Positions 37,901-50,481 of a stretch of 64,000 bases of DNA are shown here, in pieces. The DNA lies in the NCBI GenBank assembly GCA_965153455.1, contig OZ234500.1:12214001-12278000 (forward strand), given 5' to 3'. This DNA comes from Sphagnum compactum. Its lineage: Eukaryota; Bryophyta; Sphagnopsida; Sphagnales. A program made the translations under genes and the position numbers. The notes beneath the pieces were generated by a model. That model saw only the letters and a list, made by a program, of their open reading frames with translations. It searched no databases and was not told the DNA's origin. Position 1 is the first letter of the stretch. Each line of letters starts with the position of its first letter.

Positions 37901-39075
37901 TTTGCATTAATTATTGCAGAATGTTGGATCATGAGCCTTACCACCAGAACTTGGTAAGACTGACTTCTTTTGAGCTTTTTCACCTGGTTGCCAGACAATA
38001 TCTCCAGATGCTGTCAATCCTCTTGGATGAAACTCTATCATAGTTTCGAACACTTCATCTTCTGCTTCCCACTTGACACCAGATTGATGTGATGGATGTC
38101 GTGGCACCTTTGTATCCTCCAGCATGAAGCTGAAAAAGTCACAATCAAGGGAGGTGAGTTACTCATCTTGCTGATGCAAATTACATTATGATGCAAAACC
38201 AACCAGAGACTAGGTTAGGTTATAAGAGTTTCAAGCTTCAAAATGACAGAGGTAGAGAGTAAAAACCCTATTCATGCTGGGCATTGCACATAATTGAACC
38301 CTACAGCACAATACTGTGCTTCCAGTAGCCTAATACCCTCCTGGCTATTATAACACAGTATTCTAGGTTTATGTGTCAGGCACAAGACCTACATTCCATG
38401 GAACAATGTACTGGGTTTAGAGAGGAATTGCCTAAAATCAAGCCACTTGAAGCAGCTGTAAAGAAGGGGCATGGTGCCCTCTATTTTCAGACCATTGTTG
38501 AATTTGTATTTCTAAAGCAACAGGCTGCAAACTGAACACCCTATGCCTTATGTGAAATAGAGAAATTCACACACTAAAATCATCCTGGTTTCTGTCTCAA
38601 ATGAATCAACAAACTTGAAGAAACTGGCCCACATGTATTACAAATGGGTTGTGCCAATTTTGGCCCCCATTAAGGTCTGGGGTGGCACCCTTACCCATTA
38701 TGTTGAGTAAGGTTCCAGGCTTAAAGCCTGGCACCTTACCAAACATATTAAGTCTGGCCCCTTACCCAACATACTGGGCAGGGGCTTGACCAGTTCATAC
38801 TACATAAAAGCATCAAGGCTGAACACTTGCAGATCCCTGCATCTTTGGTGCCTTGAACGAAGATGCCCTGAACGAACTAGAATGTTTCCTTCCTCTAGTG
38901 CACAAGTACGCACCACAAACTCAAGGTAGAGTGTAAAGCTATAGAATGCCAGACGGTCTTATACTAACCTGTGTGTAAACGCGCCATGGGCTACGAACCA
39001 TGATGACGCCAGCAGAATATAAGCTGTGACTAAGAAGAGTACTGCGCTCGCCATGCCAGAATCCACGAGAATCAT
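34921..39075 (-). CDS. LRR receptor-like protein kinase, non-RD, complete, 5 exons
   Basis: Exons (descending): 39075-38969, 38129-37942, 37611-36153, 35743-35487 and 35288-34921. All have GT..AG borders and closing phases, total 2379 nt (792 aa). A signal peptide occupies about residues 1-31, and a second ATG at 39054 is an alternative start. Residues about 36-155 are an unrecognised ectodomain ending in a Ser/Pro/Arg-rich hinge. An LRRNT (about 157-196, with NPCTWNGIGC) and about six LRRs (about 205-365) follow, then a paired-Cys segment and a TM helix (about 410-435). The kinase has AVK (Lys515), HCDLKPAN (622-629, non-RD), DFG (642-644), PPE (669-671) and GDVYSYGVLLLEVLSGKRP. The glycine loop is degenerate. 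Non-RD LRR kinases are often plasma-membrane immune receptors; the ligand is unknown. Kinase activity is uncertain because of the loop. Confidence 0.9.
38130..38968 (-). other. Receptor-kinase intron 1
   Basis: This 839-bp intron separates the signal-peptide exon from the ectodomain exon (gttagt donor, tttttcag acceptor). It contains a small cluster of repeated phrases (cttacccattatgttg, ccttaccaaacatat, cttacccaacatact) at about 38690-38780. No other gene is visible. Confidence 0.6.
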
Positions 39076-39700
39076 CTCCTCAGTAGTTGCTTCCTAGTCA
39101 TGCTCCTTTTCTTCCTTCTAGTTCTCATCATATTAACGTTTTTTCATTTCACGCCCGCCATCGATCTGTTTCACAACAAGTCTGGCTTGAAACCCATCTT
39201 TCAACCACCTTCAAATCTTGAATTTTGTTTCCGCAAGATAATTCCGCCGAACCTTGACTCCGTCCTGTTAGAGAAGGACCACTAGTTTCGAACTCTTATC
39301 TAGGTGATCTCAAACTCCGAGCTCAATCTCCTCGTAACAAAAGCAAGAAGTCTAATGATGATACCCTTTTCCTAGCGCCAACACTCTTCCGCGTCTTCAG
39401 ATCTCTCTCTAACAAAATCCGCCACTGGAATACAACGAGTGATCAAAACTCAAATGCAAAGAATCACTTCAAAGATCTACAATTCAAAATTTGCGATGGC
39501 GCTGAAACTCCGCAATAAGATGAGATACAAATTGCAAAACAAAAATTCCGGTGCTGAGAAGCCCGGAAATGTTGATAAGGAAGACAAGTTAGTGTTGAAG
39601 AGAGGTTTGTGTAAGTAAGGGAGGGGAGAAGCTGGCAAGATGAAGGCAGCTAGCAAGACTCGGAAGAAACATGGTTGCATTTAAGACGGCGCTCCAATCC
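39076..39700 (-). promoter_or_regulatory. Putative promoter/leader of the receptor kinase
   Basis: The minus strand upstream of the ATG at 39075 is pyrimidine-rich and less AT-rich than the intergenic DNA (about 39400-39680 is notably CT-rich), consistent with a leader or promoter. Short frames occur on both strands, including a hydrophobic 61-codon plus-strand frame at 39100-39285, but none is convincing. I did not identify a clear TATA box. Confidence 0.35.
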
Positions 39701-42700
39701 CATGAATCCGTGGGCTTCCTCATTTCCATTATAAGGGAATGTTTTGCTCAATCTTGCCCCTCGTCTCGCGGGACCCACAACCAGCTCACCCATTGCTATC
39801 AAAAGAGAACAAATTTCTTGAAGATGATGATGGAAACCAGGATGCTTGTTTGTGGACTTAGAAAGATTCTGATCTTGAATTAGCTACCTCATCACTCCAC
39901 CACGCCACACAAGTGGCTATAACTTAGTAACACTTTTTACTAGACAGATCATCTACGCTATTCACAAGTCTGCCCAAGTCGGTTGCTTCCTTCACCTTTT
40001 TTAGTGAGCACCCTTAGTGGCCATATTAAGTGCCACTTTAGATCAGGTTCCATGGCCCAGCGCCCAATGAAATAGAGCAATCTTATTGGATGAGAGCCAG
40101 AAATTGGACGCGTGGCCGGCCTTTTTAGACGAGAGTCCCTGACCAAAAAGTGACAAATCATGGCTAAATCTCCATGGCACCATTTTGAAGGGAAAATCAA
40201 TTGGTTCCAACCACCAAAAAGAAAGAAGAAAAACTAAAAAGGAGAGCTCATGATGTGAAGAACCAAGATGCAAGCTGGGGTCCAAGGTAGGGTGCAACTC
40301 AAGGATTCAATTTGCTTCAAATGAGTCCAAATTGGTTCCTACAAATTTGGATGGATGTTGGAAACCCCCATCTAAAGTGTGCCTAAGCCCAAAGAATGTT
40401 AGATTTGAACTCACAGGCCTCATTTAGTTTAAGCATGAGATATATGTCAAATCTAGAAATAGTTTAAGCATGGGATTTTTACCATGGTACCAACATGTGA
40501 CCTGTTTGACCCAAGGCTACAGAATAGGTACCAAAGTTTCACATCAAATCTTTATACTCCCACAGCTCTTCACCCAGCCTCCCCAAGAGTTTTCAACCCC
40601 ATCTGCACCTTACACACAAGGGTCATAGCATCAGTGTACTTAATGTACAGAGGGTTCTCAATAGGTACGTGTGTAGTTCTGGAGAAAAATGTTATGGGCA
40701 ATGAAATTGCTGGATTTGGAACTCGGTGGTCTGAATTTTTTTCCTTGGTTATTTTGAGTGAATTTATAGTTAAATGTGTAATAAGGTTTGGTAGGTTTGT
40801 GAGAATCTTAGAGGACCAATGGAAATGCTAGAAAGAAATCATTATTTTCAATGTTCAGCAAAATAGGGTTATGCATAGGCCTGAAGATGTTTTTATCCCA
40901 GCCAATGGATTTGGTGTTCTAAATATGTTTTCTTAGTTATTTTGAGTGAACTCATAGTTCAATGTGTAATAGCTATTTACAGACAGGGTCCTAACACATT
41001 ACTTGTGCACTTTTATTTTTGTGCAAGATGAAATATTTTGCCCCGCAACAAAATTATTGTCACCAACTGCTCTCCTGTGACGTGCTCATCAAGAGATGTA
41101 GATTCTTCCATTGAGCTGGTTGCCGGAGGGTGAATCAGCACCCACACTGATGATACCTTCAACTTCTTGAGTGAGGCTTAATATAGTGACCATGTTCAGC
41201 CCAAAAAATTGTTACATTTGGACTCAGAGACCTTGATTTAGTTCAAAAATGCCATATTTGTAATATTTAGAAGCAATTTAAACTGATTTGAGGGCTTTTA
41301 CCATGGTAGCAGTGTGGGTGCTGGTTCACCCCAGGTGAATGAGCTATAGGTTTGTATGATAGGTATAGCAGGTCCACCCACACCCCTTTGTTTGGGCCTG
41401 TACAATTGTTTTGAACACCTAACATAGAGTGTTAGCTTGTTGTCTTTCCAGCCTCAACCATAAACATGAAAAATTGGAAAGTATAAGGTGAGAGACTATT
41501 TGAATGCCCTTACTTAGGGCAATCATTATGGCTAAGTCCTCATTTGAGCTATTCTAAGGCTGTGCTTCATCAAAGTACAGGCCATTTTACTGCCGCCTGT
41601 AACCGTAATCTTAGAGTTTTTTGGGCTCTGGATGTTCTTAGGGAGAAACTACAGAATTGTTTAGAAATGAATGTTCACAGCGTGTTGCTAGAATGAATTG
41701 TGAGTTCAGTTGGGGAACTTCATGGAACATTTCTTATTTCAACTGTTGCTGCTGGTTTGGACCAGTGTTGGGCGGTTCTCCTGCGCATTTTTGAAGAGAA
41801 TTGTCAGTTCTAATCCTTAGGTCGATTTTGAAGAGCCAGCTCCATTTTAAAGCTTTTTTTCTCATGTTTTATAAACATGTTAGGGTTTCAGCTTTTGATG
41901 TTTAAAATTCTTAAGCCGATGCTCTGCAGTTGCCAAAAAGTTAATAGCAAGTTGAATTTGGAAATCAGTTACCAATGAAATTGGCAGTTTCAAAATCAGT
42001 TAAGCAAATCTCTCAAGTTGGTTATCAAAAAATTTAATTAAACAAGATAAAAAAACACAATAATTGAAACAAATGAAAGGATTTGAGGCGAAGCCAAGCA
42101 AATGTATTGTATTACACTAAATTATAATAAACATCTTACGAAATCGTACAAGATGAAAGCGTGTCGACATTTACAAACATTTACAAAAACATAAAATCAC
42201 TCAAGTTTCCCAAGTTTCCTCTTCATCATAATGTAATAAAGTTGTGCAATTGAGAATTAAGTGTAAGATGATACAAAATCAATGTAAATATTAAATAGAT
42301 GTAAATCTTGCACAAAATAATAACAATGATGTGTAATAAATAATATAAAGCAACAAATGTAAAAAATCCCAAGAAACAAAAAAAAAACCAAAAAAAGACA
42401 AACAAAAAAAAAACCCCCCAAAAAATAGCAATAAAGTAAAAGCATGATTAAGAAAATTTTAGAAAAAGAAAAAAATGAAGTTATTACCAAAACCCCCAAA
42501 ATACAGCCAAAAACATGGCAAAAGAAACCAAAAATAATTTACTTGGAGTTCTAAGCTTAGAACTTGGAACTAAGTCCAATGTTGAAAGTTGAACCTTCTA
42601 TGATCTAACACTTGCACAAGCAAACACAGGGGGGAAGTGATCTCTATTTTGAGACATGTTGTTGCCGTCGGTGAGGGTTCTTTTGGGCTGGCCACCCTTT

Positions 42701-43432
42701 CAGGAGGTCTCCCCCCCTTTCCATATTTGATATGCTCCTTGCGACTGGAGGGGGTTTGGGAACTTTAAGAACCATGAAGGAAATGTTATGATCTCACACT
42801 TACATAAGCAAACAAACGGGGAGGAAATATATGTGGTAGATTGATGAACAAAGCTAGAAGCCAAGAAGGAAATGCTATGATCTTACATTTACAGAAAACA
42901 ATGGGGAAGAAAATACATTCGATAGGTTAATGAGCAAAGTTAGGAATCAAGAAAAAAAGGTTACAATTTCACACCTGCACAAGCAAACAAAAATGTGGGG
43001 ATATATATAATAGATCAACAAGTAAAGCCAAGAACCAAGAAGGAAATGTTCCAACCTCACACCTGCATGAGCAAACAAAAGGGGGGAAAACATGCAATAG
43101 ATCAACATGCACAATTAAAAGCTAGGAAGGAAACACACTAGCGAAGCCAAGAGAGCACTAGCATGTACTTGAAGGAGTAGTGCCAGTATTGCTAGGAAAG
43201 AAATGCACAAGGAGAATGGGAGTTAGGAAGAAGATGCGTAAGAAGAATTGTGAGTTGAAAAAGAAAAGAAAAACGTTTTAGTAGCTTCAATACACACACA
43301 TCCTAAACAACACAACTTCAAAACATTTGAACAATGGAGAAAAATGCAGCCCAAGTGAAAGGTCGGGCCCTTTAATCTATGCGAAGACAAGTTTTCCCTC
43401 TCCATTAGAGATGTCCATTGACTAGCAACCAC
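39701..43432. other. Gene-free intergenic DNA with repeat relics
   Basis: No gene is supported. A module with ttaccatggta...ccaa near 40480 and 41300 (ttttaccatggtagcagtgtgggtgctggttcaccc) recurs in altered form at about 44935 (accgtgggtgctcatgcaccttgg). At 41765-41830 there is a relative of the 10.9-kb repeat. At 42.6-43.2 kb short phrases repeat loosely (aaggaaatg, cacaagcaaacaaa, gatcaacaag), suggesting a decayed tandem array with a period near 100 bases. Confidence 0.4.
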
Positions 43433-43700
43433 CACTACTCCAAAACCTAACATTCATGACTAGAATAGTTTGTGACTATGTCCCAACCGTAGTCACCATT
43501 GCCCTTTTCATAACAAATAAAAAGGGTTAGTCAAATGTGACATTTGATGTATTCATGTGTGTCATAATTGATCACCCCTAGTCATTGATGGCATATATGA
43601 TTAAGGTCATTCATCTCTAATTATCAACATGACTACATGGCTAAGGTAATTTGAAATTTGACCATATATTGACCCTATTTGACCAAAGCAAAACAAAATA
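43433..43700 (+). mobile_element. Possible left end of a CACTA-like element
   Basis: CACTACTCCAAAACC at 43433 is followed by repeated gacta/tagtca words (catgactag, tgactatg, gtagtcacc, ctagtcattgatgg, catgactac). The tagtcattgatg..atatatga phrase also occurs near 54418, next to the inverted CACTA end at 54486. No matching 3-bp target duplication was seen, so pairing the two ends is tentative. Confidence 0.3.
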
Positions 43701-44402
43701 AAAAGGTGAAAATATAATTTTAAAATTGAACTCAAATTATATTACACTTTTAATCCATTTCAAATATAAAATTAGAAAGAAATAATAATCCAGGGACATT
43801 CCATATGGAATCTATTTTTAATTACTAAATTAGACATGAAATTAATAAATAACATAGTACTTAGGAATTCAAATAATTAAATCATTGCAATTATAGAAAT
43901 TAACTTATAAATTTTGGATTAAAATTACTTACTACTGTTTGAATGTAAAATTTGGAACAAAAGATATTAAAATTATTTTATTATCATGAAACCTGGAACA
44001 TGAAAAATAAATTCAAAATCTTAATTTTGGTTTAATTTTACAAAAATCTGGAATTTGAAAGTAATGTAATTAAAGTTGAAATTTAAGTTGGTCAATAGAT
44101 TTATGAAGATTAAACTTAGATTTAACATTAAGATTTAAATTTTCATCATCATAATTTTTAGATAATGAAATTAAATTTATTTATGGAATTTTAACTAAAA
44201 TAAGTATGAGCATGAAATTTTTGAAATTGAGTAGACACTAATTATTTGATTATTCAATTGAAAAATTGTAATTAATTTCACTATAAATTATTGGATTATA
44301 TATTTACATAATAATATATGTTTATATAGTCATCATAAGGTACAAAACTTAAAATAATTATGTTTATAACTTTACGATTGTAATTATTGTCACTTGTTGA
44401 AG

Positions 44403-44465
44403 TTGATGGTTGGATGGTTAAAGCTTTGTATTGGGACCAAGGAGATGAAAAGTTCAAACCTCATT
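44403..44465 (+). repeat. tRNA-like segment (possible SINE head)
   Basis: A box A-like tggatggttaaagctttg is followed by the box B-like agttcaaacc at 44451-44460, the spacing of an internal pol III promoter. No complete cloverleaf is visible, so this is at best a tRNA-derived SINE relic. Confidence 0.3.
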
Positions 44466-45589
44466 AATCATGTAATCATGGATGCCATGCTTTGGCCTTG
44501 TCCATTTTAATACCTTAAATGCAAAATTTCAAAGCATTGAATTCCTTTAGAAACTTCTAGATGCTTGCCAAAAAACTCTTATTGCCTAGAGTAGATAGTA
44601 GATTCTTGAAACTTGCCCTAGGTATATTCATTACCCTACTTGGATAGTAATATTTGAAAAATACATGAAATATTCAGTTCTCAAAGAAATTGATTGGGAT
44701 GAATAAGAGATCTACTATTCAGAAGGGGTTGTTATTTCTAAAATGCATCAAAATTAGCCTTGAATGAATCAGCAACCACATTAGTACCATGAAAAAATCT
44801 CAAAACCCATTTAAATTATTTATAAAATATTATAAATGTCCCATGCTCAGACTAAATCAGGGATCTTTGAATTCAAATCTATCAATTTTTTGGGCTTGAT
44901 ATGATCACTAAGAAGCTTCATTTAAATAGGTGCAGGTATCACCGTGGGTGCTCATGCACCTTGGTCTCAAAATTGAACCCCTTACCAGATCTAGTTTCCC
45001 TACATCTCCTTACACACACCACTTACAAACCCTAAACTGCTAATGGCCACATTTGCTTAATAGTTTGCAAGCATCCCAAGAGCCTTCAAATGTGCAATAG
45101 AAAAACACAAAAATATTCAAGTAACCAAGACCACCTATGAACCTGAACAATTGTAATTGAAATAAAATCTACCATTGCCTCTTTACATGTTAATAGATTC
45201 CATTTTCATAAAGTGATAAAAATAAAAGGTGATTAAAACTGAAAGTTGCCAAAACTTTTACTAATGTTTAATTCACTCAAATTTGCTGTTATTTTCTCTC
45301 TAGCACCTTTTGTGGTCCTCACCTCCTGCTGACTAGTAGGCTATATTGGGACCAATATCCAACACCAAAGATATTTTGTCTCACAGTTTGAGACTATCAA
45401 CTTCTATGACACCAAACTATGTTAAAGTTTTCTTTTTGGGATAGGGTCATGTTGATCCCCAATGTTATGTTGGTTTTTAAAAAAAGAATATTATTGAATT
45501 TTGTGAGTTAAAATCACTACAAGAGAATGTGGTTTTTCTCACACAAAAAGAAAACTTTAAGATAGTTTGGTGTTATAGAAAGGTTCAAC

Positions 45590-45985
45590 CCATGGGTTTA
45601 GGCTTCTATGATCCATATTCAAGTTGACACATGTTTGTTGGAATTAACATAAGAAATGAACTATGAAATTGATCTTTTGCTAAATTTGAACTAAAACCAA
45701 ACCTTGAAAAGAAAAGGCTTTTGAACATAGGTTCAAATACTTTGGGTGAACAGGTTGATTTTTTGAAAAATCAAAACAAACTTAACTCTATAAGTAATCA
45801 TTTTTAATTAGTTGCAAAAATCTATACCTATACAATCCCAAGTTTTTTCTTTTTGAAAAACCAGGTACTTATAAAATGTCCAACCTTGTGTAATGTGTAC
45901 ATGAAATTGAACTCACTTTTTGAACTGAGCCTAGAGGTTCCTGAATTTGAACAATGTGCCAAAACTAGCACCACACAATTTAGTT
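45590..45985 (+). repeat. Dispersed repeat A, copy 2
   Basis: Collinear with 10310-10710 in the same orientation, with blocks gggtttagg, ttcaagtt, tgaacatagg, gttgatttt, ctatacaatc and gaggttcctgaatt. The neighbouring 46.0-46.5 kb, rich in ggttct and ccagttct words, resembles DNA following copy 1, so the repeated unit may be longer than 400 bases. Confidence 0.6.
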
Positions 45986-48494
45986 GGAAGGACCAGGCTA
46001 AAACTTGCACTCAAAGAACCTCCAAAAAAAAAAAAAGTGTCAAAACTAAAATTGGTGGTTCTCTTTAAAAAGATGGCCAACATTAGTTTGAACTAGTGTC
46101 ATCTGGTTCCTTCTTTTCAAAAGAACCTCCAATACCATTTCAAACTTTTTTATTCCTCTGAAAGAACCTTTAGTTTTGGTTTGAAAGGATTTTCAAAAAA
46201 TTGTTAAAACTTTCCGTTGAGTTCTGAACTTATTTCTTCGCATTTCAAGACTCCCAATTCTTGGTTTTTAAAAAAATAATCCTAGGTGAGTCCAATTCTA
46301 GATTGGATCCAATTGGATAAGAACTTCTATAAATTGAGTTTTGTAGCCGGTTTTGCTTTCAGGTTTGGTTTTAACAACAGGCAAATTCCAGTTCTAAGTA
46401 CAGTTATAACCAAAGGTCAATTCTTGGTTTTGGTTCTAAAATTTTCTTTTTCAAAATTCAACACTGATAGTTTAAGTGATCAATAACCAATAACCCAAAA
46501 ACCAAAACTGAAACTAAACAACATTGGTTTAATTTAGTGTGGGGAAATATTGGAAATTGCACCAAACCCTGACCAAGTATTAAAACGAGTATCATATTTG
46601 ATAATTACAATTATCAATAAATCAAACATTTGATTCTTATATAAAACTAGCAATTTTTTCATGAAACCCAATGGTTATTTGAGGTTTTTAAAATACCCAA
46701 AACTGAAAGTCGTTTAAAAAATCAAAGAAATGCCCCCGCATTGAGTTAAAGTTATCACAAGGGGTAGAGTCATTGTGCCATGACCCACTTGTTGACTACC
46801 TATGTTAAATATTATTATGTCAAACTTTCATTGCCACTTGGAATAATTAGTATTTCAAAATATTTACAAGAAATCTTTGATTAATGTTGGCCAAGGTAAG
46901 TACACCTTAGATAGATAGTGCCTTTTCTCGGGTAACTATTTTTGTGCTTAAAATATTTATTTAGTGAACCTTAAATGCACAATTAACAAACAAAATTTAA
47001 AAAGGTAAATCAATGACAATTCTTACTACAAATGGGCCATTTATAAAATTAATTGTGTACATTAAAGTAGAGATCATAAAACATCAACATTCAACTACCT
47101 TCTATTTTATGAAGCAACAATAGTTTAATGCAAACATTGTGTTGTAATATAATCATGTTGTAATTATGATTGAATTGGAAATCACACATAGAAAGGTTGA
47201 TTATCATCATAATTTAAATTTTTCACAAAAATGATTTCGCATAGGTTTGTTGCACTGATTAATGGTCAATATTGTTCATAGTTGTTATGTTCATTACATT
47301 GTTCACTTATGAGTATAATTTGACTCTATTTAACTTTTAATAATTTCAAATTATTGACGTGGAAATTGAGGTTGTTTTTAATTTTATTTACACAATGCAT
47401 TATAATGGGTTAGTGATTTTTTTGACATTTTCAACTATCAACATGGCACATAAGTTGAACCATCAACTTTTAACACAATGAAACCATTAATAAAAGTTGC
47501 ATTTACACTTACCATAATTTATTAGAACACATGTAACAATCTTAAACCCCACATTTATATTAAAATGGATTAATGATTTTTTTCACATCTCTTCAATTAT
47601 CAACATGTGTACATGAGTTGAACCATTCATTTTTAATATGTTAAAATCATTATTCACAAATTGTATTATGCACTTATTATAATATAACAAAACATATGCA
47701 ACTTAACATTTTATAATTACACTTGAATAATTTATTGAGTTCTTTCAAATTTATTGAACTATCAACATCTTTACATGAGTTGAATCATTCACTTCGAATG
47801 TGTTAAATCCATTATTCATGAATTGCACTTTGCACTCATCACAATTTTTTTAAATGGATATATAAAAACTTGACAAATGTCACATTTATATTTGAATGAA
47901 TTAATGATTAAATCCAAATGTTCATGCATGCAAATTTAGGATGCATGTAAAACTCTAAATTATAATTTTTTCATACATTAAATTTTTGTACATTTATGTA
48001 AATTAGAATGAATGTTTTCCCCCTAGTTTGTTTTAGGCATCATGGACAAGTTTATTATTATGAATGTTCATGATGCCACACCAAAAAAGCCCCAAAAATA
48101 ATCCCTCATTTTTTGTCATTTTTTTCTTCTAGTGTCTAAAAAAAATCCATGTAAAATTAATGATTAAATTTTTCTAAAATTACTAATACTATGATGAAAA
48201 TATCAATATTTTAGAATTTTTATTTTTATTTTAAACATGATTTAGCAAAAAATTAAGCTTGTTAGTTATAGGTTTATGTTTAAATATTTGGAAATGAATT
48301 GTCAATTTTCAGTTCAGAAAATCAAATAAATGAATGTATTAAAAAAAATGATAATAATAATGACATCAATAATTTTTTAAATCTTTTTATTTTTTCAATT
48401 TTTTAATCTTCTTCAAAATCATCCACGATAAAATTTAGCCATGTTTTGGCTATAAACCATATATGGAGGTACAAATCTATTAGAATATTTATAT
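45986..48494. other. Gene-free AT-rich DNA
   Basis: No gene is supported. Between about 47.3 and 47.9 kb a phrase recurs in diverged form (ttcaactatcaacatg.cacataagttgaaccat at about 47430, 47595 and 47758), spaced about 160 bases. This looks like a decayed tandem repeat of three or so units. Confidence 0.45.
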
Positions 48495-49680
48495 ATTTTG
48501 GCTACAAGTCCAACAATCCATTGTATAATTATATCAATGAAAATTAAGAAAAAAGAAAAATCTAAAAATATATTTTTTTAAAAATCAAAAAATATTTTGT
48601 TGATGTTGGTGGGCCTTCTTGTGTTTGTAAAATGGTGGAAATTCACCATAAATTTTTTTCAATTACATCATCAATATTTATTTCAAATTTTCAAAAAATT
48701 TGGATAAGGTTTATAGTGATCTCGAAGATTGAATTTAAAAGTTTTCAAATAAATTTGATGTTAAATTTTTTTATGTGTTTAGAGTTGGAATTATTAAAAC
48801 TATTTTTTTTTAAAAAATCACTAAGAATAACCTTTTTTGTTCCGATTTTTTTATCTCAATTTTTTGCAAGTTTCTTTTTTGTTTACAATTTTCCTTGAGT
48901 TTGCATTATTTTTTCCATATTTTCCCCAACATGAATTGTCAAGTTAGGAAAATTAAAAACCAAAAAAACGTGTTGGTTGTGGGGGGTAATCCAACTATTT
49001 ACACCCAAAATTTCACCAAATTAAATTGCTTTTACTTTTATAAAAGAAAAATGTAAATTATATTCTTACATCATTTATATATATATGTTGCAATCTTTTT
49101 TCAAAGTTGTGTAATTAGTCATTTGTATTAGTGTATGATTCATCTTGTTCAACAAATATGATCTTGAGAATTAAATGGTTATATTGATTACTTAATTAAT
49201 GTTTATTTTGTGTCAATTTAAGGGGGCAACAATATCAAGAAGGAATTTTTTTGAAAGAATTTTTTTCAATTAAAAAATATATATTGTCAATTTTTTACAA
49301 TAGAATATAAATGTAACCATAATATTGAAAGATTTAAATAAGTTTCCAACTACACAACATGTTTATAACCAAATGTGGTATATTCTTATGGATGATTACC
49401 ATTTTGACAACATCACAAAAAAATTAAAATAAAAAATTGGACCTAGTCACATTGGGAAAAATAAAAATTTGCAGTTCTACAAAAATTGGACATATTTTAT
49501 GTATTGAAAATAAAATTATAAAAGATTTAATGAATGCATTTTTAATTGACAAAGATTTTAGGTCAATTTAAACCAAAAGAAATTTGTAAATTTATTGATG
49601 ACATGCAATTTCAAATTTTTTTAAACCTTTTAAATTTAATTTTGTAAATTTAAATTTTTTAATACATTATGATTAAAGTA
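48495..49680 (+). repeat. 1.2-kb repeat D, intact copy
   Basis: This unit is repeated in the same orientation as 49690-49838 plus 51888-52930. Landmarks are ccattgtataattatatca, atggtggaaattcacca, tcaaataaatttgatgtt, aaccaaaaaaacgtgttgg, aagggggcaacaa, cttatggatgattaccatt and gattttaggtcaattta. No coding frame is conserved. The two units are adjacent, so this is a tandem duplication. Confidence 0.75.
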
Positions 49681-50313
49681 ATTTAATGTTTTGATCTCAA
49701 GTTCGACAACCCATTGTAGAATTATATCACTTTTAAAAAATTAAAAAGTCCCTTGCTGATGTTGATGGTCTTTTTTATCTTTGTTAAATGGTGGAAATTC
49801 ACCACAAAAAAAACTTTGGTTACATCAAGATTTTCAACAGCTAAGGTCCTGATAGATACATGCGAAATGTTGTATATAAAGAGGTTTTGGAACTGTAGTT
49901 TGTAATTGTAATTTTGTAATATGTACCGTCAAATGCACACAAACCTGTGCATTAGGCACAGGGTTCAAACTTTTGTATGCTTTCCTACTATGGATTCCCA
50001 CACTATTTGCCATTTTGACACTTGAATATGCTATCTCTGATTAAAAACTTATCATACCCAGAAGTGCTAGATCATTCCAATGTTGTGCAGTTGATCTCTC
50101 CTGGGTAAAGTGAAAGTTATGAAGTCTGTTTTGCACTATAATTTTCATTAACTTTCTGGGTTTTTGCAAAATTCACCCACAAAATTGAAAAGAATACCCA
50201 TGCTCCAAATTATTTGAATGCCATGCTTCATCATGATTAACATTACATTTTGAAGGATTTGAACATAACAACTATACATGTCTGAATTCTTGCTACCATT
50301 TGCTACCAGAATA

Positions 50314-50481
50314 AGGTGCCTCCCAACCTCAGTTGAGGGCAATGCCGAATTCTGGTAATGCCCATGTCTGAGGGCCTTACCCTATGTAGTGACCTTAAGG
50401 TGCCTGCCCAAAACAGCAGCCAAGGGCAGCGTTGAACTCTGGTAACGCCCCTGTTTGAGGGCCTTATCATGCGTAACGACC
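50314..50481 (+). repeat. Tandem duplication of about 83 bp
   Basis: Two adjacent copies share aaggtgcct, gagggca/aagggcagc, aattctggtaatgccc/aactctggtaacgcccc and gagggcctta, followed by gtagtgacc/gtaacgacc. It lies inside the 2-kb insertion. Confidence 0.7.

Noticed and set aside
39100-39285. 61-codon plus-strand frame with a signal-peptide-like start
   Set aside because: It lies antisense in the receptor-kinase leader, has no recognisable family, and a hydrophobic N-terminus is easy to obtain in T-rich DNA.
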